Source: Mucilaginibacter rubeus | Lineage (GTDB): Bacteria > Bacteroidota > Bacteroidia > Sphingobacteriales > Sphingobacteriaceae | Direction of reading: 5' to 3' | DNA length: 64,000 nucleotides | NCBI RefSeq assembly: GCF_003286415.2 | Contig: NZ_CP043450.1 | Span: 558,001 to 622,000, forward strand | In this document: in pieces, positions 43,421 through 51,522 of the stretch | Layout of the letters: every line of letters begins with the position of its first letter | Position numbering within the stretch: position 1 is the stretch's first letter | The notes under the pieces: generated by a model | Database searches by the model: none | The model's input: the letters and a program-made list of their open reading frames with translations, nothing else | Told to the model about the DNA's origin: nothing | Translations under genes and position numbers: made by a program

Positions 43421-46400
43421 ATGAAACCAAATTTACTCGAAAAGGATTCTCCTCATTGGAAAAGATCACCCCGCTTTTTCGTCGTTGCGGCCAGCATGGC
43501 TGTAGCTTGTTTCGCTACGGTACAAATGCCTGTAATGGCCTTTGCGGGTACTGTTAATGAACAGCGCCTTCCCGATGCCAGGATTACCGGTAAAGTTACC
43601 GATGAAAAAGGCGAAACATTACCAGGTGTAAGCGTGGCACTTAAAGGTACATCAACAGGTGTAGTTACCGACATTAATGGTAAATTCAACCTTAACGTAC
43701 CAAATGCATCATCGGGCACGCTGGTGTTTAGCTATATTGGCTACACATCTCAGGAGGTAGTTCTTAACGGACAAACCACTATTAACGTACAATTAACAGC
43801 CGATTCAAAATCATTGAATGAGGTGGTAGTTGTAGGTTACGGCACCCAGAAAAAAGCAACCTTAACAGGTTCAATATCGCAGGTAAAAGGTGCAGAACTG
43901 GTAAAAAGTCCTCAGCCCAATTTATCTAACTCAATCGCCGGTCGTTTTTCGGGTGTTATTGTTAACAACCGTAGCGGTGAGCCTGGTTATGATGGTTCAA
44001 ACATCACTGTGCGTGGTTTGGCTACAACGGGCAGCAATAACGTGCTTATCGTAGTTGATGGTATCCCAGGCCAGATAGGTGGTTTGGAAAGGCTCGACCC
44101 TAACGATATCGAAAGCATGTCGGTATTGAAGGATGCGTCGGCAGCTATTTACGGTAACCGTGCAGCAAACGGTGTTATCCTGATCACCACCAAACGTGGT
44201 AAAACAGGTAAGCCAACGATCAATTACAGCTTTAACCAGGGCTTTGCTTCGCCAACCCGCCTGCCAAAAATGGCTGATGCAGCAACTTATGCCCAGATCA
44301 TGAACGAGATCAATCTCGATTCGAACCCGAACGGCGGCCCCAACCAGGCATACACTGCCGATCAGATCCAAAAATTCAAAGACGGATCGGATCCGTTGAA
44401 CTACCCAAATACTGATTGGGAAAAGCAAACGCTTAAAGGCACTGCGCTGCAAAATCAGCATAGCTTATCAGTAAACGGCGGTTCTGAAGATGTAAAATAC
44501 TTCGTTTCGCTGGGTACATTGTATCAGGATGGTATTTACAAAAGCGGTGTTACTAAATATCATCAATACAATTTCCGCTCAAACATTGATGCAAATGTTA
44601 CTAAACGCTTAAAAATAGGATTATCATTATCTGGTCGCCAGGAAGACAGGCAGTTCCCTGTAACCGGTGCAGGCGATCTTTTCCGTTCTGTTTATCGCGC
44701 AAAACCTATCGTTGCTGCATATTACCCTAATGGCTTGCCAACAACAGGTATCGAAAACAACAACCCTGCTGTACAGGTAACTGATCTGGGCGGTACCAAC
44801 AATAATCCTACACAAGTTTTCAACGGTATTTTGAGAGGCAGTTACTCCATTCCGGGTATTGAAGGTCTTTCATTAGATGGTTTCTTCTCGGTAGATAAGT
44901 CTAATGCTTTTGATAAAAACTTCAGCAAACCATATAACCTTTACAGTTACAGCGCAGTTACGCAGATTTATTCACCTGTAATTGTTGGCGGTAATAATAA
45001 CAAGGCAACGCTGTTCGAATCGCAGAATAACCAGTCGCTTATCACTTCAAACATTAAATTGAATTTTGTACGCAAGTTCGGTTTGCATGATATCAACGCG
45101 TTTGTTGGTTATGAGCAAAGCAAAAACCATTTGGAGTATTTTGATGCAACACGCTTTAACTACCTATCATCACAATTACCTGAACTTTCACAGGGTGGAG
45201 GTGCTGCTACTGATTACCTTAACTCAGGTTATAGCTCAAACTATAACCGCCGAAGCGTAATCAGCCGTGTGGCATATGCTTATGACGAGAAATATTTATT
45301 TGAAGGCCAGTTCCGTGCAGATGGTAGCTCAATTTTCCCTCCGGGTAAACAATGGGGTTACTTCCCTTCTGCATCAGTAGGTTGGAGAATCTCAAAAGAA
45401 GACTGGTTTAAAAACAGCGTTAACTTTTTTGATGACCTGAAAATCAGGGCTTCTTACGGTTCATTAGGTAACGATAACGTAAATGGTTTCCAATATTTTG
45501 ACAATTACGTTTTGGTTAACAATGGTTTTGTAGCAACCGACCCGGGAAGTGGTTCAAACACCGCGCAACCTAACGTTAACCTGGTAAAACTTGCCAATCC
45601 TAATATCACCTGGGAGGTTGCCAAAAAGCTGGATATTGGTATCAACGCCACTTTCCTGCACAATTTTACTGTTGAGGCTATTTATTTCCAGCAAAAAAGG
45701 TCTGATATCCTTACAAACAGAAGCGCTTCTCTTCCGGGATCTTCAGGTATCGTGAACCCATATAATGATGGTTCTTCAACTTATACGCCGTTAGTACCTT
45801 CTGAAAATATTGGTAAAGTAGACAGCAAGGGTTTTGAAGCAACTTTAGGTTACAATCATACAGGCCGTGAGTTTAGCTGGGGCGTAAGTGGTAACATAAC
45901 CTACGCAAAAAGCAAGATCATCTTTATTGATGAAGCCAGCGGTACTTTGAGCTATCAGCGTCAAACAGGTTTGCCATTGGGTACATCATTGCTTTATGAT
46001 GCTATCGGTATCTTCCGTACCCAGGCCGAACTTGACGCATATCCACACGTAACCGGAGCAAAAGTAGGCGATCTGAAATATCTTGATTACAATAAAGACG
46101 GACAAATAACTGCCGACGATCAAACCCGTACCAAATATGGTAACATACCGCAAATCACTTACGGTTTTAGCGTAAATGCCGCATACAAAGGGTTTGACCT
46201 ATCGGTTCTGTTTGCAGGCCAGGCTCAGGTTAGCCAATATGTATTACCCGAAGCAGGTAGTGTAGGTAACTTTTACAGCAGCTGGGCAGATAACCGGTTT
46301 AGCGCTTCAAACACTAATGGTACCTATCCACGTGTAACCGACCGTGCTTCAAACGCTATCAGCGGTGGTTTGTATAATAACACTTTCTGGCTTAATGACG

Positions 46401-46618
46401 CGTCGTTCCTGAGGTTAAAGAATGTGCAGTTAGGTTACAATTTCAACGCACCATTCCTTTCAAAAATTAAGCTTGGCGGCTTAAGGGTTTATGCAAGCGC
46501 GTTTAACCTCTTCACCATCACTAAGGTGAAAGATTATGATCCGGAAGGAACCAGTGGCAGCGGCCAGTTTTACCCGCAGCAAAGAATTATTAACCTGGGT
46601 GTTAACGTGAAATTTTAA
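43421..46618 (+). CDS. SusC/RagA family transporter of the galactan-type locus
   Basis: The 1065-residue protein has a long N-terminus with a signal segment (about 17-43), a CarboxypepD_reg-like domain (about 52-135, with TGVVTDINGKFNLNVP), a plug (about 145-260, with AAIYGNRAANGVILITTKRG) and a barrel ending in LGVNVKF. It should import oligosaccharides released by the surface enzymes of the locus. The SusD gene begins 13 bp downstream. It follows the HTCS gene with a 479-bp gap that holds repeated C-tract motifs. Confidence 0.95.
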   Translation: MKPNLLEKDSPHWKRSPRFFVVAASMAVACFATVQMPVMAFAGTVNEQRLPDARITGKVTDEKGETLPGVSVALKGTSTGVVTDINGKFNLNVPNASSGTLVFSYIGYTSQEVVLNGQTTINVQLTADSKSLNEVVVVGYGTQKKATLTGSISQVKGAELVKSPQPNLSNSIAGRFSGVIVNNRSGEPGYDGSNITVRGLATTGSNNVLIVVDGIPGQIGGLERLDPNDIESMSVLKDASAAIYGNRAANGVILITTKRGKTGKPTINYSFNQGFASPTRLPKMADAATYAQIMNEINLDSNPNGGPNQAYTADQIQKFKDGSDPLNYPNTDWEKQTLKGTALQNQHSLSVNGGSEDVKYFVSLGTLYQDGIYKSGVTKYHQYNFRSNIDANVTKRLKIGLSLSGRQEDRQFPVTGAGDLFRSVYRAKPIVAAYYPNGLPTTGIENNNPAVQVTDLGGTNNNPTQVFNGILRGSYSIPGIEGLSLDGFFSVDKSNAFDKNFSKPYNLYSYSAVTQIYSPVIVGGNNNKATLFESQNNQSLITSNIKLNFVRKFGLHDINAFVGYEQSKNHLEYFDATRFNYLSSQLPELSQGGGAATDYLNSGYSSNYNRRSVISRVAYAYDEKYLFEGQFRADGSSIFPPGKQWGYFPSASVGWRISKEDWFKNSVNFFDDLKIRASYGSLGNDNVNGFQYFDNYVLVNNGFVATDPGSGSNTAQPNVNLVKLANPNITWEVAKKLDIGINATFLHNFTVEAIYFQQKRSDILTNRSASLPGSSGIVNPYNDGSSTYTPLVPSENIGKVDSKGFEATLGYNHTGREFSWGVSGNITYAKSKIIFIDEASGTLSYQRQTGLPLGTSLLYDAIGIFRTQAELDAYPHVTGAKVGDLKYLDYNKDGQITADDQTRTKYGNIPQITYGFSVNAAYKGFDLSVLFAGQAQVSQYVLPEAGSVGNFYSSWADNRFSASNTNGTYPRVTDRASNAISGGLYNNTFWLNDASFLRLKNVQLGYNFNAPFLSKIKLGGLRVYASAFNLFTITKVKDYDPEGTSGSGQFYPQQRIINLGVNVKF

Positions 46619-46631
46619 TTAGAAAATAACA

Positions 46632-48335
46632 ATGAAACTACAATATAAAACCCCATTATATGTGATGATATGCGGCGCTATGCTAAGTATCACAGCATGT
46701 AAAAAAGATCTGTTGAACGTGCAGGCCACCGACAGGATCTCTACAGTTGCCGTAGAAACAGATACAGCTGTATTTGAGGCATTTATAACAAACCGTTACA
46801 TAGGTGCAAGGTTACAGGACAAAGAAGGCGATGGATCAAACCCCGGTTTTGGCCGCGGTTTTGAATACAGCATGTGGAGCTCTTTAACCGACGAATCTAT
46901 TTATAATAACGATGATGCTACCTGGCTTATTCAAAGAGGGCAATTAGCTCCCGAAAACTTAGGTGGTGCTGGCGTACTTTGGGCACGCAGTTACCGTAGC
47001 ATAAGGGAGTGTAATTATGCTTTGGGTATTTTGCCAAAAATAACAATTAGTGCTCCACGCAAAACACGTTTGGAAGGTGAGCTTAAATTTATCAGGGCTT
47101 TCCGTTACCAGGATCTGATCCGTAACTATGGCGGCGTTGTTTTAGTAGGCGATAAGGTATCAGAGCTTACCGATAATTTACAGGACCCATCGTTGTTTAA
47201 ACGTGCCTCAATAAAAGAGAGTATTGACTACGCCGTTGCTCAGCTTGATGATGCCGCTTCAAAGTTGCCATTAAATAATGATGGCGGCTGGCTTTTAGGC
47301 CGTGCCACCAAAGGTGCTGCTTTGGCTTTAAAATCGAGATTGACGCTTTATGCGGCAAGTCCGCTGTATGCCGCCGGCACCTGGGCTGATGCTGTTACCG
47401 CTGCGCAGGCTGTTATCAGTTTAAACAAGTATGGTATCTATACAGGAGGCTACGGCAACCTGTTTTTGACCAACGAAACCAATGAAGCCATTTTTGAACG
47501 TTTATATACTAAAAACGCTAACCACACCCATCTTGAAATAGCCAACGGACCAAACGGCTATGGTGGCTGGGCCGGTAATTCGCCGCTTCAAAACCTGGTT
47601 GATGATTATGAAATGGACAATGGTAAAGCCATTACCGATCCAGCATCAGGCTACGATCCAACACATCCGTATGACCACCGCGATCCAAGGTTTGCCGCTA
47701 CCGTATTATACAATGGCGCGCTTTATCGTGGGCAAACCGTTGATTCATATATCCCGGGTGGTAAGGACAGTAAAGACGGACCTGATAACTGGAACACTAC
47801 CAAAACTGGTTATTATCTTAAAAAATTCATGAACGACGCATATCCGTTGCAAAATCCATGGGGCAACGCCGGTTTCCAGCCGTGGATCTATTTCCGCTAT
47901 GCTGAGATCCTGCTGAACTTTGCTGAGGCGGCTAACGAGGCTTACGGGCCGGATGTGATCCCTTCAGGCTCAAGCTTATCTGCTCGCACGGCTATTAATC
48001 TGATCAGATCTCGTCCAAGCGTTAACATGCCGGATTTGGCTGTAGGTATGTCACAATCACAAATGCGTGATGCCGTACGTTACGAACGCCGTGTGGAACT
48101 TGCTTTTGAAGAGCATCGCTTTTACGATGTACGCCGCTGGAAAATTGCCGATGTTACCGAAAATAAACCGGCTGGTGGCGTGATTATTACCAAAAACGCT
48201 AACGGTAGTTTTGTTTATACCCCTAAGGTGGCTTTGGATGGTCGCATGTTTGCGACTAAGCACTATTGGTTACCTATACCAAGGGCCGAAATTCAGGCAT
48301 CGGGTAATCAATTACAACAAAACCCAGGTTACTAA
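46632..48335 (+). CDS. SusD/RagB family glycan-binding lipoprotein
   Basis: The 567-residue lipoprotein has a lipobox (S-I-T-A-C-K-K-D, Cys at about 23) and the SusD body: GVLWARSYRSIRECNYALGILP near 120, RLEGELKFIRAFRYQDLIRNYGG near 148, and the C-terminal RYERRVELAFEEHRFYDVRRWK and IPRAEIQASGNQLQQNPGY. It forms the surface lid of the SusC partner. A strong terminator lies 14 bp downstream, so the hydrolases that follow may be expressed at a lower level than SusCD. Confidence 0.95.
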   Translation: MKLQYKTPLYVMICGAMLSITACKKDLLNVQATDRISTVAVETDTAVFEAFITNRYIGARLQDKEGDGSNPGFGRGFEYSMWSSLTDESIYNNDDATWLIQRGQLAPENLGGAGVLWARSYRSIRECNYALGILPKITISAPRKTRLEGELKFIRAFRYQDLIRNYGGVVLVGDKVSELTDNLQDPSLFKRASIKESIDYAVAQLDDAASKLPLNNDGGWLLGRATKGAALALKSRLTLYAASPLYAAGTWADAVTAAQAVISLNKYGIYTGGYGNLFLTNETNEAIFERLYTKNANHTHLEIANGPNGYGGWAGNSPLQNLVDDYEMDNGKAITDPASGYDPTHPYDHRDPRFAATVLYNGALYRGQTVDSYIPGGKDSKDGPDNWNTTKTGYYLKKFMNDAYPLQNPWGNAGFQPWIYFRYAEILLNFAEAANEAYGPDVIPSGSSLSARTAINLIRSRPSVNMPDLAVGMSQSQMRDAVRYERRVELAFEEHRFYDVRRWKIADVTENKPAGGVIITKNANGSFVYTPKVALDGRMFATKHYWLPIPRAEIQASGNQLQQNPGY

Positions 48336-48349
48336 CAACCAATATTTCC

Positions 48350-48380
48350 GGGGGAAGATCTTCTTTCTTCCCCCTTTTTT
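48350..48380 (+). terminator. Intrinsic terminator between SusD and GH5
   Basis: GGGGGAAGA (48350-48358) pairs with TCTTCCCCC (48366-48374), 7-nt loop, followed by TTTTTT. It gives partial termination within the locus. Confidence 0.9.
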
Positions 48381-48409
48381 CTCCCCAATTATAACCTCTA
48401 TAGCAAATT

Positions 48410-49912
48410 ATGAAGAACGCAGGTATTTTATTATTAGCGATGTGTTGTTTGGTGGCCGGGTGTAAAAAGGATATCGTAGCTGTAAAGCAATCATCAACTC
48501 CGGATGAAATAAAAACAGGAGATAAGATTGTCACCACAGATTCAACCCCGGCAAGTGCGCTCAAAGGCGTTAACTGGGCAGCCGACGGCGATAATTTTAG
48601 CGATGGGATACTGGTATTAAGCGGTTTAACGTCTGCCGATAGTTATGCCACGGTGTCGGCTAAAGCTGACGCCGTTTTATCGGGCATACAAACCAATACA
48701 GGGGCCAATACGGTAAGGCTGCCTGTAAATTATTCAACCGTATCACAAACCTGGTGGAATTCATACACCGGTGTTATTGATAAAGCCCTGAGCAAAGGCA
48801 TGAACGTGATACTGGGTTACTGGGAAGCCAAATCATCTGAAGACGGTAAGATTGACAACACCACCGAGTTTTGGTCGATGTGGCAAACCATAGTTACCAA
48901 ATACGGCAGCAATGCTCATGTGTACTTTGAAATTTTTAATGAACCGCACGGTTATTCATTAACCGACTGGACAACCATTTGTGCCCAGTGGTTAAGTAGT
49001 TATCCATCGGTTCCGCAAGGCAGGATCCTGATTAGCGGTACCTCTTATTCGCAGGATATTACGGGTGTGGGAGCAGATAGCCGTTTCTCGGGCTGTCTTT
49101 TATCTATACATGATTATACCTTTTTCAGCAATGGCACACTTACAACGGCGCTACAATGGGAAAACCGCCTGAAAGGCAATATAGGAGCTTACAGCAGCCG
49201 CGCGGTGCTTACCGAGTTTGGTATCCCGATGACGGGCGGTAAAAACTACACCGGAGCTATTGGCGGTGACCAGGAAATAGCCTATCTGCAAGGTTTAACC
49301 AACCAGGCACGTGCTTACGGAATGGGGGCGGTTTACTGGCCTGGCGTACGTACCGGCGATAGCTATGCTATTCAGCAATTAAACGGAACAGGTACCAGCC
49401 TTACCGTTTCAACAACAAATGCGTCGGGCTTAAGCCGCATTAAATATGCATGGGGTGTAGGGGCAGGCGGTACCGATACATTTTATACCGGTGCCTATTA
49501 CAGGTTCTTAAATGTGAACAGCGGTCAGGCGCTTGATGTTAACGGTGCCTCAACAACCAATGGTGCGGGCATTATTCAATGGCCTCAAAACGGGGGCAAT
49601 AACCAGCAATGGGTTATTGCAAATAACGGTGGAGGCTACTACAAGATAACTAACCGTAACAGTACACAAGCTCTTGATGTTAACATGAGCTCAACAGCCA
49701 ACGGCGCGGGCATTATACAATGGCCATGGAATGGTGGCAACAACCAGCAATGGCAGCTTACAGCTACCAGCGATGGCATTTATAAAGTAATTAACCGTAA
49801 TAGCAGCCTTGCGCTTGATGTTAACGGGGCTTCAACCACAAATGGTGCAGGCATCATTCAGTGGCCATATAGCGGCGCTACTAACCAGCAATGGCAAATA
49901 GTGCAACAATAA
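48410..49912 (+). CDS. GH5 glycosidase with C-terminal beta-trefoil (RICIN/CBM13-like)
   Basis: The 500-residue lipoprotein has a lipobox (V-A-G-C-K-K-D) and a GH5-type barrel (about 50-345) with acid/base Glu in EIFNEPHG (about 178) and nucleophile Glu in VLTEFGIPM (about 268). C-terminal to it (about 360-500) are three 47-residue repeats with A-L-D-V-N and I-I-Q-W-P and ending Q-Q-W, the beta-trefoil lectin pattern that binds galactose-type or other sugars. The combination suggests a surface endo-enzyme that attaches to its polymer. The subfamily is not known. It is 75 bp after the SusD stop, beyond the terminator. Confidence 0.88.
   Translation: MKNAGILLLAMCCLVAGCKKDIVAVKQSSTPDEIKTGDKIVTTDSTPASALKGVNWAADGDNFSDGILVLSGLTSADSYATVSAKADAVLSGIQTNTGANTVRLPVNYSTVSQTWWNSYTGVIDKALSKGMNVILGYWEAKSSEDGKIDNTTEFWSMWQTIVTKYGSNAHVYFEIFNEPHGYSLTDWTTICAQWLSSYPSVPQGRILISGTSYSQDITGVGADSRFSGCLLSIHDYTFFSNGTLTTALQWENRLKGNIGAYSSRAVLTEFGIPMTGGKNYTGAIGGDQEIAYLQGLTNQARAYGMGAVYWPGVRTGDSYAIQQLNGTGTSLTVSTTNASGLSRIKYAWGVGAGGTDTFYTGAYYRFLNVNSGQALDVNGASTTNGAGIIQWPQNGGNNQQWVIANNGGGYYKITNRNSTQALDVNMSSTANGAGIIQWPWNGGNNQQWQLTATSDGIYKVINRNSSLALDVNGASTTNGAGIIQWPYSGATNQQWQIVQQ
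49532..49866 (+). repeat. 141-bp tandem repeats encoding the beta-trefoil
   Basis: The unit starting CTTGATGTTAAC recurs at 49532, 49673 and 49814, exactly 141 bp (47 codons) apart. DNA identity between units is high for coding repeats, suggesting recent duplication or gene conversion. It lies wholly inside the GH5 gene. Confidence 0.85.
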
Positions 49913-49920
49913 TATTGCAA

Positions 49921-49951
49921 TAAAACAGCACGGTTTAGTGCTGTTTTATTT
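49921..49951 (+). terminator. Hairpin between GH5 and GH30
   Basis: TAAAACAGCAC (49921-49931) pairs with GTGCTGTTTTA (49938-49948), 6-nt loop, followed by TTTG. It lies between two genes of the same locus 16 bp before the GH30 start. Confidence 0.75.
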
Positions 49952-49966
49952 GTTGATTTAAATGAG

Positions 49967-51502
49967 ATGACAATAAAAACTACCATAAAAAAAGTACTGT
50001 TGGCAGCTTCTGTTTTAGGGCTTAATATCCCTTTGGCAAGCAGTCAGACAAAAGAGGTTACCATTGATATCAACCTTTCAAAAACGTATCAAACCATTAG
50101 CAATTTTGGCGCTTCTGATGCCTGGTCATGCCAGTTTGTGGGCAACTGGCCGGATGATAAGCGCAACAAAATAGCCGACTTGCTTTTTAGCAGGGAGAAC
50201 AATACAGATGGTTCGCCAAAAGGGATTGGTTTATCGCTTTGGCGGTTTAATATTGGTGCAGGCAGTACCCAGCAGGGCGAAGGGAGCGGTATCAAAGACG
50301 AGTGGCGTCGGGCCGAATCATTTTTAAATAATGATGGAAGTTACAACTGGCAAAACCAGGCTGCGCAGGTTTGGTTTTTGAAAGCCGCCAAACAACGCGG
50401 GGTTAAACAGTTTTTAGGTTTTAATAATAGTCCGCCGGTACAATTTACCATCAACGGTAAATCATACGCCAATGGCGGTAAAGTAAATATAGCTCCTGAT
50501 AAATATGATGCCTATGCAACTTTTTTAGCTAAAGTAATTAAAGGTGTTGAGCAGGTAAGCAAAGTAAAATTTGATTATATAAGCCCGATAAACGAGCCGC
50601 AGTGGGATTGGAGCGATGGCGGACAAGAAGGTGCGCCATATAATAACACCGAGATAGCGGGTGTAATAAAGGCTATCGATAAAGAATTTACTAAAAATAA
50701 GATAGGTTCAAAGATTTTGGTTGGTGAAGCCGGAAGCATCAACTATTTATTTACCAAAGGCGATAAGCCGGGTAAGGGCAGCCAGATCTCTGATTTTTTC
50801 AAACCGGGATCGGCTAATTATATAGGCGACTTGCCGTCGGTGGCCAAAACTATTTCGGCACATAGCTATTTTTCTACTTCGCCAATGGCATCATCGGTAA
50901 AAGCCCGTACTGCGCTTGCAGATAGTGTGGCGGCTGTTAACGGACTTAATTTCTGGCAATCGGAATATTGTATTTTGGGCGATAATGCCGGCGAAATTGA
51001 TGGCAACAAGCGCGATCTTGGTATCAACTCGGCCTTATATTTAGCATCGGTGATCCATACCGATCTTGCTGTAGCTAACGCTTCGGCCTGGCAATGGTGG
51101 ACATCCATCTCTGCCTATGATTATAAAGATGGTCTTATCTACATAGATAAAAATAAAACAGACGGTAATTTTTATACCAGCAAAATGCTTTGGGCCATGG
51201 GTAACTACAGCAGGTTTGTTAATCCCGGCGCTGTGCGGGTTGATGCTGCTGTTTCAACATCTGCAGAGGACAAATCATTATTGGTATCGGCATTTAAAAA
51301 CGGCAAAAATGTAACAGTAGTTGTGATCAATCCTGGCACTACTGATGTAACCGCTGCAATTAACACCAATGGTGGCAAAGTTCAGCTTACAACATCGTAT
51401 CTGACATCGCAGATAGATGAGCTTAAACCCGGTAAAATAACCGGTGATAAAAATGTGATACCAGCCCGTTCCGTTGTCACGCTTACAGGTGTCATCAAGT
51501 AG
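49967..51502 (+). CDS. GH30 glycosidase, endo-beta-1,6-galactanase-like
   Basis: The 511-residue exported protein has a signal peptide (to about 26, S-S-Q) and the GH30 layout: SNFGASDAWSCQFVGNWP near 45-62, LSLWRFNIGAGS near 88, GFNNSPP near 147, acid/base Glu in SPINEPQWDWS (about 209) and nucleophile Glu in WQSEYCI (about 332), then a beta domain. The block N-E-P-Q-W-D-W plus GQEG recalls GH30_5 beta-1,6-galactanases; this subfamily call is by memory of pattern only. With GH35 and GH2 nearby it suggests attack on galactan side chains. Confidence 0.82.
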   Translation: MTIKTTIKKVLLAASVLGLNIPLASSQTKEVTIDINLSKTYQTISNFGASDAWSCQFVGNWPDDKRNKIADLLFSRENNTDGSPKGIGLSLWRFNIGAGSTQQGEGSGIKDEWRRAESFLNNDGSYNWQNQAAQVWFLKAAKQRGVKQFLGFNNSPPVQFTINGKSYANGGKVNIAPDKYDAYATFLAKVIKGVEQVSKVKFDYISPINEPQWDWSDGGQEGAPYNNTEIAGVIKAIDKEFTKNKIGSKILVGEAGSINYLFTKGDKPGKGSQISDFFKPGSANYIGDLPSVAKTISAHSYFSTSPMASSVKARTALADSVAAVNGLNFWQSEYCILGDNAGEIDGNKRDLGINSALYLASVIHTDLAVANASAWQWWTSISAYDYKDGLIYIDKNKTDGNFYTSKMLWAMGNYSRFVNPGAVRVDAAVSTSAEDKSLLVSAFKNGKNVTVVVINPGTTDVTAAINTNGGKVQLTTSYLTSQIDELKPGKITGDKNVIPARSVVTLTGVIK

Positions 51503-51522
51503 CATCTTATTCCTATCATAAC

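Noticed and set aside
49532..49866. Regular repeats that could be taken for a CRISPR array
   Set aside because: They are in frame, 141 bp long, and encode a beta-trefoil; no spacers or cas genes.
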